NCBI RefSeq assembly: GCF_004216555.1
Contig: NZ_SGWQ01000001.1
Location: forward strand, 1,032,879-1,096,878
Length of the DNA: 64,000 nucleotides
Direction of reading: 5' to 3'
From: Herbihabitans rhizosphaerae
GTDB lineage: Bacteria; Actinomycetota; Actinomycetes; Mycobacteriales; Pseudonocardiaceae
A program made the position numbers and the translations under genes. Position 1 is the first letter of the stretch. Every line of letters begins with the position of its first letter. Under the pieces are notes generated by a model that did not search any database, was not told the DNA's origin, and worked only from the letters and a program-made list of their open reading frames with translations. Shown one piece after another: positions 1 through 8,569 of this stretch.

Positions 1-107
1 CGCAGTGTGTCGGCCAGCTCGTCGTAGAGCGCCTGCTGGAAACCCTCGTTCGTCCGCAGCGCGACGACGAACCATCCCGCCGCGTCGACCAGGCGCTCGA
101 CGATCAC
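1..107 (-). CDS. Partial ORF, start of an unidentified protein
   Basis: Only the first 35 codons lie in the window. The frame is open from a GTG at 107 to the window edge and starts VIVERLVDAAGWFVVALRTN. The GTG overlaps the TGA stop of the upstream acyltransferase (GTGA), the same coupling used elsewhere in this cluster, so it is probably the third gene of the minus-strand operon with the LPG-synthase-type membrane protein and the LpxA-like protein. No family can be named from so short a piece. Confidence 0.45.
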   Translation of the reverse strand, partial: MIVERLVDAAGWFVVALRTNEGFQQALYDELADTL

Positions 108-799
108 ACCAGCGGTCGGGCCGGCTCGGCGGCGGTCCACCAGGCGAACGCGGCCACCAGCGACGCCGGCAACTCCACCGGCGGCCGCCCCTGCTCGTAC
201 GCCGAAGCCAGCACCGCCACGTCGGAGTCCGCGATCCCGGACCGGCTCATGCCGACCGCGTTCACGCCGTGCAGCCGCACCGGGCTCCCGTAGGCCTTCG
301 CGAACGGCGGCACGTCGCGGCTCACCGCACTGCCCATGCCGACCATCGCGCCCGGGCCGATCACTCTCCGCTGGTGCACCACCGCGTTCATCCCCACATT
401 CACGCCGTCGCCGACCTGAATGTGACCGCCGAGGCTCACTCCCGCCGAGAGCGTCACCCGATCGCCGATGAGACAGTCGTGCGCGACGTACACCCGGTTC
501 AGCAACCAGCAATCCGCACCGATCGTGGTCGGCCGGTAGGAACCCGCATGGATCGTGCTCAGCTCGCGGATCACGGTCCGCGCGCCGATCCGCACACCGG
601 GCGCGTCCCGCGGCGCCGACCACTCGGACGGGTGATCCACACCGGTGATCTCCGGCGGTGTCCCGATCACACAGCCCGGCCCGATCCAGCAGTCGTCGCC
701 GACCTCGATCGGCCCGAGCAGCACCGCGTGCGGCCCGACCGTGACACCGGTTCCGAGCTTCACGCCGTCGCCGATCACGGCGCTGGGGTGCACGCTCAC
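104..799 (-). CDS. LpxA-like left-handed beta-helix acyltransferase
   Basis: This 231-residue protein is built of hexapeptide repeats ([IV]G-x4) from about residue 5 to 160, the fold of LpxA and related sugar acyltransferases. It carries the LpxA-type catalytic surroundings (VAHDC with His107) followed by LGGH, NVGMNAVVHQ and RDVPPFA segments, then a short helical tail of about 60 residues. LpxA itself makes lipid A, which a Gram-positive lacks, so a role in acylating a nucleotide-linked amino sugar for a surface glycan is the better inference; WbpD/WlbB-type enzymes act in such pathways. Its ATG overlaps the stop of the membrane-protein gene (ATGA), so the two are co-translated, divergent from an aminotransferase and a dehydrogenase that could make the acceptor. 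Confidence 0.8.
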   Translation of the reverse strand: MSVHPSAVIGDGVKLGTGVTVGPHAVLLGPIEVGDDCWIGPGCVIGTPPEITGVDHPSEWSAPRDAPGVRIGARTVIRELSTIHAGSYRPTTIGADCWLLNRVYVAHDCLIGDRVTLSAGVSLGGHIQVGDGVNVGMNAVVHQRRVIGPGAMVGMGSAVSRDVPPFAKAYGSPVRLHGVNAVGMSRSGIADSDVAVLASAYEQGRPPVELPASLVAAFAWWTAAEPARPLV

Positions 800-1779
800 G
801 AACGGGCCTCCACCAACTGCTCCCGGCGCGCCAGCAGTGCGGCGACCCCGGCCGACCCGAGCTCGGCGACGGTGAACATCACCCGCGACGCCAGCGCGAA
901 GGCGGCCGCCGCGTCCAGGCCGATCGCGGGCGCCAGCGCGGTCGCGATCAGCACGTCACGCGCGCCCGCACCCGACGGCACGATGAAGAACAGCAGTCCG
1001 GCCACCAACCCGACCGCCACCGCGCCGACGCTAATCAGCAGCACGTCCAGGTGCGGCGTGCCGTCACCGGTGGCGAGCAACCACAGGTGCGCGCCGAACA
1101 GCGTGTAGGACAGCACGGACACGCCGAGCGTCTTCGCGATCGTGGTCAGCCGCAGCGCGTGATCGAGAGGGCGCTTCCGGAGCACCTTCAGGACCAGATT
1201 CACTCCCCAGGTCAACACCTTCGGGTGAAGAACGATCAGTGAAACCGGCAGCGCGGCGTAGAGCCAGGTGGCCCGGGGGTTCGCGTCGAGCATCCGCGGC
1301 AGCGCGATCATGCCGAGCGTCAACATCGCCACCACGGACACGCCGACCTGCACCAACGAGCTGACGAACATCCGGGCGCGCGGGATGCCGACCTTCTTGC
1401 CCAGCTCGATCTGCAGCACGTACGCCCAGACCGAGCCCGGCACGTACTTGCCGAGCTGGCTGACCAGGTAGATCTGCCCGGCGCGGGTCTTGCTGACCGG
1501 CGCGCCGAGATCGTTCACCACGACCCGCCAGGAGAACGCGCCGAGCAGCACGCCGATGATCACCGCGAGCTGGCTGGCGGCGGCCATGTACCAGGGCACC
1601 CTGCTCAGCGCCGCCCACATCTCGTCCCAGCGCGTGACCACGTAGTACGTCGCGCCGGCGACCACGGCGGCGATCAGCAACCGGCGCAGCCAGGTGATCG
1701 CGAGCGTGCGCCAGTTGGTCGCACCCGCGGGCGGTTTGTCCGCTTCCTCTTGCGGTACGACGTCACTGTCCACGGTCAT
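796..1779 (-). CDS. LPG-synthase-type (UPF0104-like) integral membrane protein
   Basis: A 327-residue polytopic protein with a short acidic N-terminus, a first membrane helix at about residues 30-50 and several more, including segments around VLLGAFSWRVVV and GKYVPGSVWAYVLQ that are typical of the lysylphosphatidylglycerol synthase transmembrane family (PF03706). It lacks the soluble aminoacyl-transferase domain of full MprF proteins. Homologues often sit beside glycosyltransferases and are thought to act in envelope lipid or glycan transport. I chose ATG at 1779 because GGAGGG lies just upstream; the longer open frame has no such signal. First gene of the minus-strand operon, sharing ATGA with the acyltransferase. 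Confidence 0.8.
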   Translation of the reverse strand: MTVDSDVVPQEEADKPPAGATNWRTLAITWLRRLLIAAVVAGATYYVVTRWDEMWAALSRVPWYMAAASQLAVIIGVLLGAFSWRVVVNDLGAPVSKTRAGQIYLVSQLGKYVPGSVWAYVLQIELGKKVGIPRARMFVSSLVQVGVSVVAMLTLGMIALPRMLDANPRATWLYAALPVSLIVLHPKVLTWGVNLVLKVLRKRPLDHALRLTTIAKTLGVSVLSYTLFGAHLWLLATGDGTPHLDVLLISVGAVAVGLVAGLLFFIVPSGAGARDVLIATALAPAIGLDAAAAFALASRVMFTVAELGSAGVAALLARREQLVEARS

Positions 1780-1958
1780 GTGCCCTCCGGGCGCCTGCGT
1801 TCGATATCCGTTCCCCCGAGCGTTGGCAAGTCCGGCCGAACGCGTGCGTCGGGCGCGTCGGTCGGATCGCAAGAGGCCAGGGTAACGTGTGGCCGCGCGA
1901 CCGGCGGGGCAGCGCACACACAATGACGTGGGGACCCGTCCAAGAAGAAAGACAGCCG

Positions 1959-3065
1959 ATGATTCCGATCACCGTGGTCGACGTCCGCGACGCCGAACCA
2001 CTCGTGACCGAGGTACTCCGATCGGGCGTCATCGCCCAGGGGCCGATGGTCAAGCGTTTCGAGGACACGTTCGCGTCGATCGCCGGTGTCGATCATGCCG
2101 TAGCGGTCAACAGCGGCACAACAGCCCTGGTCGCCGCGATCGAGGTACTCGACCTCCAGCCCGGCGACGAGGTCGTGACCTCGCCGTTCACCTTCGTCGC
2201 CACGCTGAACGCGATCCTCGAGGCCGGTGCCACCGCCCGGTTCGCGGACATCACGCTCGACGACTTCTGCGTCGACCCGGACGCGGTCTCCGCCGCGGTC
2301 GGCCCGCGCACCAAGGTGCTCATGCCGGTGCACCTGTACGGGCAGATGGCCGACATGAGCCGACTGGTCCCGCTCGCCGAGCGGCACGGGCTCGCGATGG
2401 TGGAGGACGCGGCGCAGAGTGTCGGCGCGACCTACGACGGGCACCCCGCCGGAAGCTACGGCGTCGGCTGCTTTTCCTTGTACGCCACCAAGAACATCAC
2501 CACCGCCGAGGGCGGCGTGATCACCACGTCGGACGCCCAACTCGCCGATCGGCTGCGGGTGCTGCGCAATCAGGGCATGCGCGCCCGCTACCAGTACGTG
2601 GTCGCCGGCCACAACTACCGGTTGACCGACCTGCACGCCGCCGTCGGCATCCCGCAGCTGGAGAAGCTGGACGAGATCACGTCCCGCCGGCAGCGCAACG
2701 CGGAGGCGCTTTCCAAGGGGCTCAACGACATTCCCGGCCTCACCGTGCCGGAGCCGCGGCCCGGCCGCACGCACGTGTGGCACCAGTACACGGTGCTGAT
2801 CGACGGGCCGGCCACGCGCAACGGCGTCGGCCGCGACGCGCTGTCCGCCGCGCTGACCGAGCGCGAGATCGGCAACGGGATCTACTACCCGAGGGTCGTC
2901 TTCGACTACGACTGCTACCGCGACCACCCCCGGGTGATCAGCTCGGACGTGCCGGTCGCGTCCGCCGTCGCGGCGCAGGCACTCTCGCTTCCGGTGCACC
3001 AGCACCTGAGCGGGTCCGATGTGGACAGTGTGGTGTCCGCTGTCCGGGAGGTGTTGGGAGCATGA
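1959..3065 (+). CDS. DegT/DnrJ/EryC1-family PLP sugar aminotransferase
   Basis: 368 residues. It has the family signatures: NSGTTAL near residue 51, PLP-contacting Asp150 in the MVEDAAQS segment, and the Schiff-base lysine Lys178 in SLYATKNITTAEGG. These enzymes transfer an amino group to a keto-sugar nucleotide, typically at C3 or C4. The gene ends in a 4-bp ATGA overlap with a Gfo/Idh/MocA dehydrogenase, the usual partner that makes the 3-keto sugar (WlbA/WlbC, WbpB/WbpE pairs), so a 3-amino sugar nucleotide is the likely product. The start at 1959 fits the family N-terminus (MIPITVVDVRDAEP); the upstream Shine-Dalgarno is weak. Confidence 0.88.
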   Translation: MIPITVVDVRDAEPLVTEVLRSGVIAQGPMVKRFEDTFASIAGVDHAVAVNSGTTALVAAIEVLDLQPGDEVVTSPFTFVATLNAILEAGATARFADITLDDFCVDPDAVSAAVGPRTKVLMPVHLYGQMADMSRLVPLAERHGLAMVEDAAQSVGATYDGHPAGSYGVGCFSLYATKNITTAEGGVITTSDAQLADRLRVLRNQGMRARYQYVVAGHNYRLTDLHAAVGIPQLEKLDEITSRRQRNAEALSKGLNDIPGLTVPEPRPGRTHVWHQYTVLIDGPATRNGVGRDALSAALTEREIGNGIYYPRVVFDYDCYRDHPRVISSDVPVASAVAAQALSLPVHQHLSGSDVDSVVSAVREVLGA

Positions 3066-4030
3066 CCGCGAGACCGCGGATCGCACTGGTCGGATCCGGC
3101 GCGATGGGCTCACTGCACGCACGCGTGATCGCCGCGTCCGAGCGGGCCGAGTTCGCGCAGCTGATCGAGCAGCGTGAGGACGTCGGCAAAGAGGTCGCCG
3201 GCAAGTACGGCGTGCGGTGGGCCGGCGACGTGGACGGACTGTCCACTGTGGACGCCGTGGTGATCGCGTCGGCCACCGAGTCGCACTACGACCTGGCCAA
3301 GCACGCGATGGCGCTGGGCAAGCCGGTACTCGTGGAGAAGCCGGTCGCGCCGAAATACGAGCAGTCCGCCGAGCTGGTGGCCGACTCCGAGCGGCTCGGC
3401 CTGCCGCTGATGTGCGGGTTCCTGGAACGGTTCAACCCGGCGATCCTGACCGCGAAGCAGCTCGTCGGCGACGTCGTGCAGGTCAACGCGGTGCGGCATT
3501 CGCCGTTCGTGCCGCGGATCCGCAACGGCGTGGCCACCGACCTGCTGATCCACGACGTGGACCTGGCGATTCGCCTGATCGGCGGTCCCCCGTCGGTGGT
3601 GAAGGGGGCGTTCGGGTACTTCCACGACGTGTCCAAGGAGAGCCGGTCCGAGGACAGCGCCGACGCCACCATGACCTTCCCGGACGGCGCGATCGCCACG
3701 ATCTCGGCGAGCCGGATCAGCCAGCGCAAGGTGCGCACGATCTCGGTACTCGAGGTGGACCGGCTGATCGAGGTGGACCTGCTGCGCCGCGACATCACGG
3801 TCTACAAGAACGTGACCCACTCGGTGGACGGCGGCGGCTACCGGCAGCAGACGATCATGGACATCCCGATGATCCCGTACGCGGCGGAACCCCTTGCCGC
3901 GCAACTGGATCACTTCCTCGACCTGATCGAGACGGGCGCCGGATCGGACGCCGTCGCCGAGGAGCGCGCGGCGATCCTGCCCGCGCACGTGGTGATCGAC
4001 AAGGTGACCGCGTCGGCCTCGGAGGCCTGA
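3062..4030 (+). CDS. Gfo/Idh/MocA-family sugar dehydrogenase
   Basis: 322 residues with an N-terminal Rossmann domain (GSGAMG at residues 11-16), the family EKP motif at residues 92-94 and a DLLIHDVD segment holding the catalytic His/Asp pair, followed by a C-terminal alpha/beta domain. The family oxidises or reduces sugars with NAD(P). Overlap with the aminotransferase stop (ATGA) and a 2-bp gap to the glycosyltransferase imply one polycistronic message. By analogy with WlbA/WbpB it would oxidise C3 of a UDP-sugar before transamination; the exact substrate cannot be read from sequence. Confidence 0.87.
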   Translation: MTARPRIALVGSGAMGSLHARVIAASERAEFAQLIEQREDVGKEVAGKYGVRWAGDVDGLSTVDAVVIASATESHYDLAKHAMALGKPVLVEKPVAPKYEQSAELVADSERLGLPLMCGFLERFNPAILTAKQLVGDVVQVNAVRHSPFVPRIRNGVATDLLIHDVDLAIRLIGGPPSVVKGAFGYFHDVSKESRSEDSADATMTFPDGAIATISASRISQRKVRTISVLEVDRLIEVDLLRRDITVYKNVTHSVDGGGYRQQTIMDIPMIPYAAEPLAAQLDHFLDLIETGAGSDAVAEERAAILPAHVVIDKVTASASEA

Positions 4031-4032
4031 CC

Positions 4033-4770
4033 ATGGGTGACGGTCTCGCGCTCAGCTACGTCGTGCCGGCGCACAACAGCACGAGCACGATCGAGCGCAC
4101 GCTCGACGAGCTGGACTCGCAGCTAGCCGACATGGGCGATGGGGCCGCCGAGATCCTGGTGGTGGAGAACGGATCCAGCGACGGCACGCTGGAGCTGGCC
4201 CGCCGTCTGGAGAGCGAGTGGGCCGGCAAGACCCCGCTGCGCGTGCTCACCTGCGAGAAGGGCCTCGGCAACGCGCTGCGCGAGGGCATTCTCGCGAGCA
4301 AGGGAAACCGCGTGTTCCTCGGCGCGGACGACCTGCCGTTCGGATTCGGCGACCTGGACGCGGCGCTCGAACTGGACGGCGACACCGTCCCGGTCGTGGT
4401 CGGATCGAAGGCGCACCGCGACTCGGTGGTGGACCGGTCGATGTTGCGCGACGTCATGACCTTCGGCTTCCGCGTGCTGCGCTGGCTCATCCTGGGTATG
4501 CGCACCAAGGACCCGCAGGGCACGTTCATCCTCGCCGGCGATTGGGCCCGAAGCACCGCGCCGGACCTGCTGGAGTCGGGATTCCTGTTCACCACCGAGC
4601 TGGCCTACGTCGCCGAGCGCGCTGGGATCAAGCCGGTCGAGGTGCCGGTTTCGTTGCGCACCAACCATTCCGAGCACGGCAGCCGGATCAGGGTGAGCGA
4701 CGTGTGGCGCATGGGCGCGGGCCTGTTCGTACTCCGGAAACGACATCGGCGCGCGCGACGATCCGTCTGA
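4033..4770 (+). CDS. GT2-family glycosyltransferase, DPM1-like
   Basis: 245 residues of a GT-A fold: LSYVVPAHN at the N-terminus, VVENGSSDGT, and a GADD acidic motif near residue 98 where the nucleotide-sugar metal site is expected. The overall form resembles soluble dolichol/polyprenyl-phosphate mannose synthases, and I see no C-terminal membrane helices; the end is instead highly basic (KRHRRARR). Only 2 bp separate it from the dehydrogenase and 1 bp from LhgO. It probably transfers the amino sugar made by this operon, or an early sugar onto polyprenyl phosphate. Donor and acceptor are unknown. Confidence 0.82.
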   Translation: MGDGLALSYVVPAHNSTSTIERTLDELDSQLADMGDGAAEILVVENGSSDGTLELARRLESEWAGKTPLRVLTCEKGLGNALREGILASKGNRVFLGADDLPFGFGDLDAALELDGDTVPVVVGSKAHRDSVVDRSMLRDVMTFGFRVLRWLILGMRTKDPQGTFILAGDWARSTAPDLLESGFLFTTELAYVAERAGIKPVEVPVSLRTNHSEHGSRIRVSDVWRMGAGLFVLRKRHRRARRSV

Positions 4771-4771
4771 C

Positions 4772-5953
4772 ATGACGCGTCACGTGGTGGTGATCGGCGG
4801 CGGCATCCTCGGTCTCGCCGTCGCCAACGAGCTGTCCACCCGCGGTATCCGGATCACGATGCTGGAGAAGGAAGACCGCTGGGCCGCGCACCAGAGCGGG
4901 CACAATTCGAACGTCGTGCACGCCGGGCTGTACTACAAGCCCGGCTCGGCCAAGGCGCGGATGTCGGTGCGCGGCAACAAGTCCATTGTGGACTTCGCGC
5001 GGAAGCACGATGTGCCCGTCGAGGTGTGCGGCAAGCTGGTCGTCGCCACCTCGGAGTCCGAACTGCCGGCGCTGACGGTGCTCGCCGAACGCGCCGAGGC
5101 CAACGGTGTGCCGGCGCGGATGATCGGGCCGGACGAGGCGCGCGAGTTCGAGCCGGAGGTCGCCTGCGTGCGGGCGCTGCGCGTGGAGTCCACCGGCATC
5201 ATCGACTTTCCGGCCGTCTGCGACGTGCTCGCCCGGCAGCTCGCCGAGGCGGGCGCGGACCTGCGGCTGTCCACCCCGGCGGTGGCGATCCGGCAGCGCG
5301 GCACCGGCGTCGAGGTGTCCACAATGGACGGTTCGGTGCTGGCGGACGCGCTGGTCAACTGTGCCGGGCTGCACAGCGACCGGGTTGCCCGGCTGGCCGG
5401 ACTGACGCCGCGCGCACGGATCGTGCCGTTCCGCGGCGAGTACTTCACACTGCGGCCGGACCGCTCGCACCTGGTGCGCGGGCTGATCTATCCGGTACCC
5501 GATCCGACGCTGCCGTTCCTCGGCGTGCACCTGACCCGGATGCTGGACGGTTCGGTGCACGCCGGGCCGAACGCCGTGCTCGCGCTGCGCCGTGAGGGGT
5601 ACCGGTGGCGCGCGTTCTCCGGGCGGGACGTGCTGGACGTCGTGCGCTTCCGCGGCACCTGGAAGCTGGCCCGCCGGTTCGCCCGCACCGGGTACCACGA
5701 GGTGCGAAGGTCGTTGTCCCGCAAGCGTTTCGCGGCCAGCCTGGCCCGGCTGGTACCCGCCGTCCGTGCCGAGGATCTGGTGCGCGCGGACGCCGGCGTG
5801 CGCGCCCAGGCGCTGCTGCCGGACGGCTCGCTGGTCGACGACTTCCTGATCGAGACGGCGCCGCACCAGGTGCACGTGCTCAACGCGCCCTCCCCCGCGG
5901 CGACCAGCTCACTGGAGATCGCCAAGCACGTCGCCGACCAGGTACTCGCCTAG
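4772..5953 (+). CDS. lhgO: L-2-hydroxyglutarate oxidase family FAD enzyme
   Basis: 393 residues, normal for LhgO. The FAD dinucleotide motif VVIGGGILGL is at residues 6-16, followed by the family HNSNVVHAGLYYKPGS and the C-terminal PDGSLVDDF segment. LhgO oxidises L-2-hydroxyglutarate to 2-oxoglutarate and passes electrons to the membrane quinone pool. Its position as last gene of a sugar-nucleotide operon is odd for a metabolite-repair enzyme. One explanation is that transamination or dehydrogenase cycling in this pathway yields 2-hydroxyglutarate (as SerA/WbpB-type reactions can), which this enzyme recycles. A hairpin follows the stop. Confidence 0.88.
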   Translation: MTRHVVVIGGGILGLAVANELSTRGIRITMLEKEDRWAAHQSGHNSNVVHAGLYYKPGSAKARMSVRGNKSIVDFARKHDVPVEVCGKLVVATSESELPALTVLAERAEANGVPARMIGPDEAREFEPEVACVRALRVESTGIIDFPAVCDVLARQLAEAGADLRLSTPAVAIRQRGTGVEVSTMDGSVLADALVNCAGLHSDRVARLAGLTPRARIVPFRGEYFTLRPDRSHLVRGLIYPVPDPTLPFLGVHLTRMLDGSVHAGPNAVLALRREGYRWRAFSGRDVLDVVRFRGTWKLARRFARTGYHEVRRSLSRKRFAASLARLVPAVRAEDLVRADAGVRAQALLPDGSLVDDFLIETAPHQVHVLNAPSPAATSSLEIAKHVADQVLA

Positions 5954-5960
5954 CTGCCGC

Positions 5961-5982
5961 GTACTTTTGCGGGAAAAAGTAC
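5961..5982 (+). terminator. Hairpin after lhgO
   Basis: GTACTTTT and AAAAGTAC form a perfect 8-bp stem around a 6-base GC-rich loop, starting 8 bp after the lhgO stop. It probably ends the sugar operon transcript; there is no U tract, as is common in high-GC actinomycetes. Confidence 0.65.
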
Positions 5983-6080
5983 GGACGCATATCAGCAGCC
6001 TCAGGTCAAACCCGCTATCCACAGGCCGCTGACCTGCGCACCTGCGTTTCGCGGCCCGGACGACCACGTGAAAAGCGCGT

Positions 6081-6098
6081 ACTTTAGCCCGCTAAAGT
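6081..6098. terminator. Palindromic terminator between convergent genes
   Basis: ACTTTAGCCCGCTAAAGT has perfect 8-base arms around CC. It lies between lhgO and the esterase, which converge, and overlaps the esterase stop codon at 6092. The same hairpin recurs at 8427 and 42750, again between convergent genes, so a bidirectional terminator is likely. Confidence 0.65.
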
Positions 6099-7612
6099 CC
6101 CACGGCCCAGGCGGTGCGGGCGGGGGCGGCGGGGTCGTCCACGATCGTCCACTCGGTGTCGATGCGCATGACTGATCGGCTGTCGGCCGTGTAGGGCTTC
6201 CAGCCTGGGTCACCTGTGGTGGCGAAGTCGACCCAGGCTTTGTGTACGCGCGTGGCGAGTTCGTAGGGCGGCTCGTCGCCGATGAAGCCGTCCGGCCCGC
6301 CGAGGTCGGGCCCGTCCAGGGCGTCGAACACGAACGGGATCTCCAGCGTGTGCGCCGCGCCCAGGGTGCCGCCCACCGCGGGCGACCGCCAGGCGAACTC
6401 GAAGGCGTACGTGCGCCCACCCGCCGACGCGTGCGCGTCGGCCACTCCGAGCGTCTGCAGCCGAAAGCCCTGGTCGGTCAGCATCGCGGACATCATCTGC
6501 CCCGGCGTGGCGTCCGGGAGCATCGCGCGGTACGCGGCGATCACCTTCTCCGGCGACGAATGCACGCGCGCCACCCGCGCGGCCACCCGCTCGTCGGTGA
6601 ACTTCTCCACCAGCCCGGTGGACACCAGCCACAGGTTCATCTCGTCGGCGGTGTACCCGGCCAACAGGTCGATCCCGGCCGCGGAACCGGCACTGATCGC
6701 GTCGACCGGCGCGCCGGTGATCAGCTCGCCGTCCACCGCGGGCCAGTACTGCGTCGTGGAGTGCAACTCCTGCGCGCCGTCGATGCCGCTGATGTCCACC
6801 GACCGGGGATTGATCGCGGTGAGCAGCTGCGCCTCGAGCACCTTGTCCTGCGACACGGAGGCGAACCCGTCCCGGGTCGGCGGCACGCCGAGGACGCCGG
6901 CGAGCGCGGCGGCGACCCGCTCGGAGTAGCGCGGATCGGCCACATAGGACATTCCACTTTGGACGATCGCGCGCTGGAAGAGTCCTTGTGCCGCAGGGGA
7001 TGCCAGAAAATCGATGATGCTGATTCCGCCGGCGGACTCGCCGAAGACGGTGACGTTGTCCGGGTCGCCACCGAACGCGGTGATGTTGTCCCGCACCCAC
7101 CGCAGCGCCAGCAACTGGTCGCGCAGCCCGACGTTCGTGTCGCCGCCGGGCAGCGTCAGGAAGCCCTCCGGCCCGAGGCGGTAGTTGAGCGTCACCAGCA
7201 CCACACCGTCGCGCGCGAACGAGGTGCCGTCATACGCCGTGGCCGATCCGCCGCCGCCCAGGAACGCCCCACCGTGGATGAACACCATCACCGGAAGGCC
7301 ACCGGCACCGGACTCGGGCGTCCACACGTTCACCGTCAGACAGCCGTCGCCGCGCACCCAGCCCGGCGCGGTCGGCCGCATGTCGACCTTGGGGAACACC
7401 ACCCGCATCGCCTCGACCGGAGGCTGCGCCGCGGTGGGCCCGAACTCGACCGCGTCGCGCACGCCGTCCCAGGGTTGCGCCGGCACCGGCGCGCGGAAGC
7501 GCAGGTCACCGACGGGCGGCGCGGCGTACGGGATTCCCTTGAACGACACCACGCCGGCGTCGCGCGCGCCCCGCACGCGGCCGCTGGTCGTGCGCACCTC
7601 GACACCGGTCAT
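6092..7612 (-). CDS. Type-B carboxylesterase (pnbA-like)
   Basis: 506 residues of the carboxylesterase/lipase family. It shows the oxyanion HGG at residues 113-115, the nucleophile elbow GESAGG with Ser193, and a GAAHTLEIPFVFD segment that carries the catalytic His. No signal peptide is seen, so it is probably cytoplasmic and hydrolyses esters of small or xenobiotic molecules. It starts near 7612 and is divergent from a MerR regulator 66 bp away, which suggests MerR control of both directions. The preceding frame is open much further but is out of character, being the antisense of the MerR gene. Confidence 0.87.
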   Translation of the reverse strand: MTGVEVRTTSGRVRGARDAGVVSFKGIPYAAPPVGDLRFRAPVPAQPWDGVRDAVEFGPTAAQPPVEAMRVVFPKVDMRPTAPGWVRGDGCLTVNVWTPESGAGGLPVMVFIHGGAFLGGGGSATAYDGTSFARDGVVLVTLNYRLGPEGFLTLPGGDTNVGLRDQLLALRWVRDNITAFGGDPDNVTVFGESAGGISIIDFLASPAAQGLFQRAIVQSGMSYVADPRYSERVAAALAGVLGVPPTRDGFASVSQDKVLEAQLLTAINPRSVDISGIDGAQELHSTTQYWPAVDGELITGAPVDAISAGSAAGIDLLAGYTADEMNLWLVSTGLVEKFTDERVAARVARVHSSPEKVIAAYRAMLPDATPGQMMSAMLTDQGFRLQTLGVADAHASAGGRTYAFEFAWRSPAVGGTLGAAHTLEIPFVFDALDGPDLGGPDGFIGDEPPYELATRVHKAWVDFATTGDPGWKPYTADSRSVMRIDTEWTIVDDPAAPARTAWAVGL

Positions 7613-7678
7613 GCCGTCCACGTTAACGGCTCGCGTCGGCGTTGCGTTGACGTCGGCGGCAAGGTTTAGCGTCGGGTC

Positions 7679-8062
7679 ATGAGAATCGGCGAGTTGGCGC
7701 AGCGGTCGGGCACAACCACGCGGGCGCTGCGGTACTACGAGTCGCAGGGCCTGCTCCGGTCCCGCCGCACCAGCAACGGCTACCGCGAGTACGACGAGAC
7801 GGCGGTGCGCGTCGTGCGGGAGATCCGCACGCTGGTGACCATCGGCTTCCGGCTCGAGGACACCCGACCGTTCGTGGAGTGCCTGTTCGCCGGGCACGAA
7901 TCGGGCGACGCGTGCCCCGACTCGGTGGCCACCTACCGCCGCAAGCTCGCCGAGATCGACGCCTGCATCGACGAGTTGCGGGCCGCCCGAGCCACGATCA
8001 GCGACGCGATGGCGCAGGCCGTCGCACGAAGGGAAACCACATGCCGAGCATGCTGCCCGTGA
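7679..8062 (+). CDS. MerR-family transcriptional regulator
   Basis: 127 residues. The N-terminal winged helix-turn-helix is canonical (MRIGELAQRSGTTTRALRYYE, residues 1-21) and is followed by a dimerising coiled coil. Cysteines occur near residues 62, 73, 92 and 122-126, but not in a clear CueR/MerR metal-site arrangement, so the ligand is unknown; the SoxR cluster motif is absent. The short leader (about 12 bp from a TTTAGC-like -10) suggests a leaderless or nearly leaderless message. The 3' end overlaps the thioredoxin gene by 22 bp. Confidence 0.87.
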   Translation: MRIGELAQRSGTTTRALRYYESQGLLRSRRTSNGYREYDETAVRVVREIRTLVTIGFRLEDTRPFVECLFAGHESGDACPDSVATYRRKLAEIDACIDELRAARATISDAMAQAVARRETTCRACCP

Positions 8063-8364
8063 CCGACGAGACGTTCGCCGCCGAGGTGCTGGCCAGCGAG
8101 AAGCCGGTACTCGTGGACATCTGGGCGACCTGGTGCGGACCGTGCCGGATGGTCGCGCCCGTGGTTGAGCAGATCGCCGCCGAGCACGCCGATTCGCTGC
8201 GCGTGGTGAAGCTGAACTACGACGAGAACCCGCGCGTGGGCCGCGACTACCAGGTGATGAGCGTGCCGACGCTGCTGCTGTTCCGCGACGGCGAGGTCAT
8301 CCGCACGATCGTCGGCGCCAAGCCCAAGGCCGCGCTGCTGCGCGAACTCGAAGCGGTGCTCTAG
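8041..8364 (+). CDS. trxA: Thioredoxin
   Basis: 107 residues, normal for thioredoxin, with the WCGPC active site at about residues 32-36, the cis-proline segment SVPTLLLF and the central KLNYDENP strand. It reduces protein disulphides in the cytoplasm. A good Shine-Dalgarno (GAAGGGA) lies 6 bp before the ATG, inside the end of the MerR gene, so the two are translated from one message. Linkage to a MerR regulator suggests stress induction rather than the housekeeping trxA next to trxB. Confidence 0.9.
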   Translation: MPSMLPVTDETFAAEVLASEKPVLVDIWATWCGPCRMVAPVVEQIAAEHADSLRVVKLNYDENPRVGRDYQVMSVPTLLLFRDGEVIRTIVGAKPKAALLRELEAVL

Positions 8365-8387
8365 ACGGCTGCTGAACAACGTCGTGC

Positions 8388-8444
8388 TGTCTGAAACTTA
8401 GCGATCGCTCCGTTCATGTTTTGCGTACTTTAGCCCGCTAAAGT
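8388..8444. repeat. 57-bp dispersed repeat ending in a terminator hairpin (copy 1)
   Basis: The block runs from a GAAACTTAGCGATCGC segment to the ACTTTAGCCCGCTAAAGT hairpin (8427-8444) and reappears inverted at 42750-42806 with only two or three differences. It lies between the convergent thioredoxin and serS genes. The rest of the 205-bp gap (to 8569) has no gene that I can support. Confidence 0.75.
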
Positions 8445-8569
8445 CCATCAGCCACGGAGAAAGCCCAGGTCGACCAAGATCATCAGGGCGTGGGGAACGT
8501 GAGGGTGATGCACCGACGGGCCCAACGTGGAGGTGGGCCACCACCCTCGCGGCCTTGTTCAGCGCACTC

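Noticed and set aside
1889..3061. N-terminal 390 codons fused to the Gfo/Idh/MocA frame
   Set aside because: They are the shadow of the aminotransferase gene; the dehydrogenase Rossmann start is at 3062.
1776..3122. 448-codon minus-strand frame
   Set aside because: Antisense of the aminotransferase; no motif.
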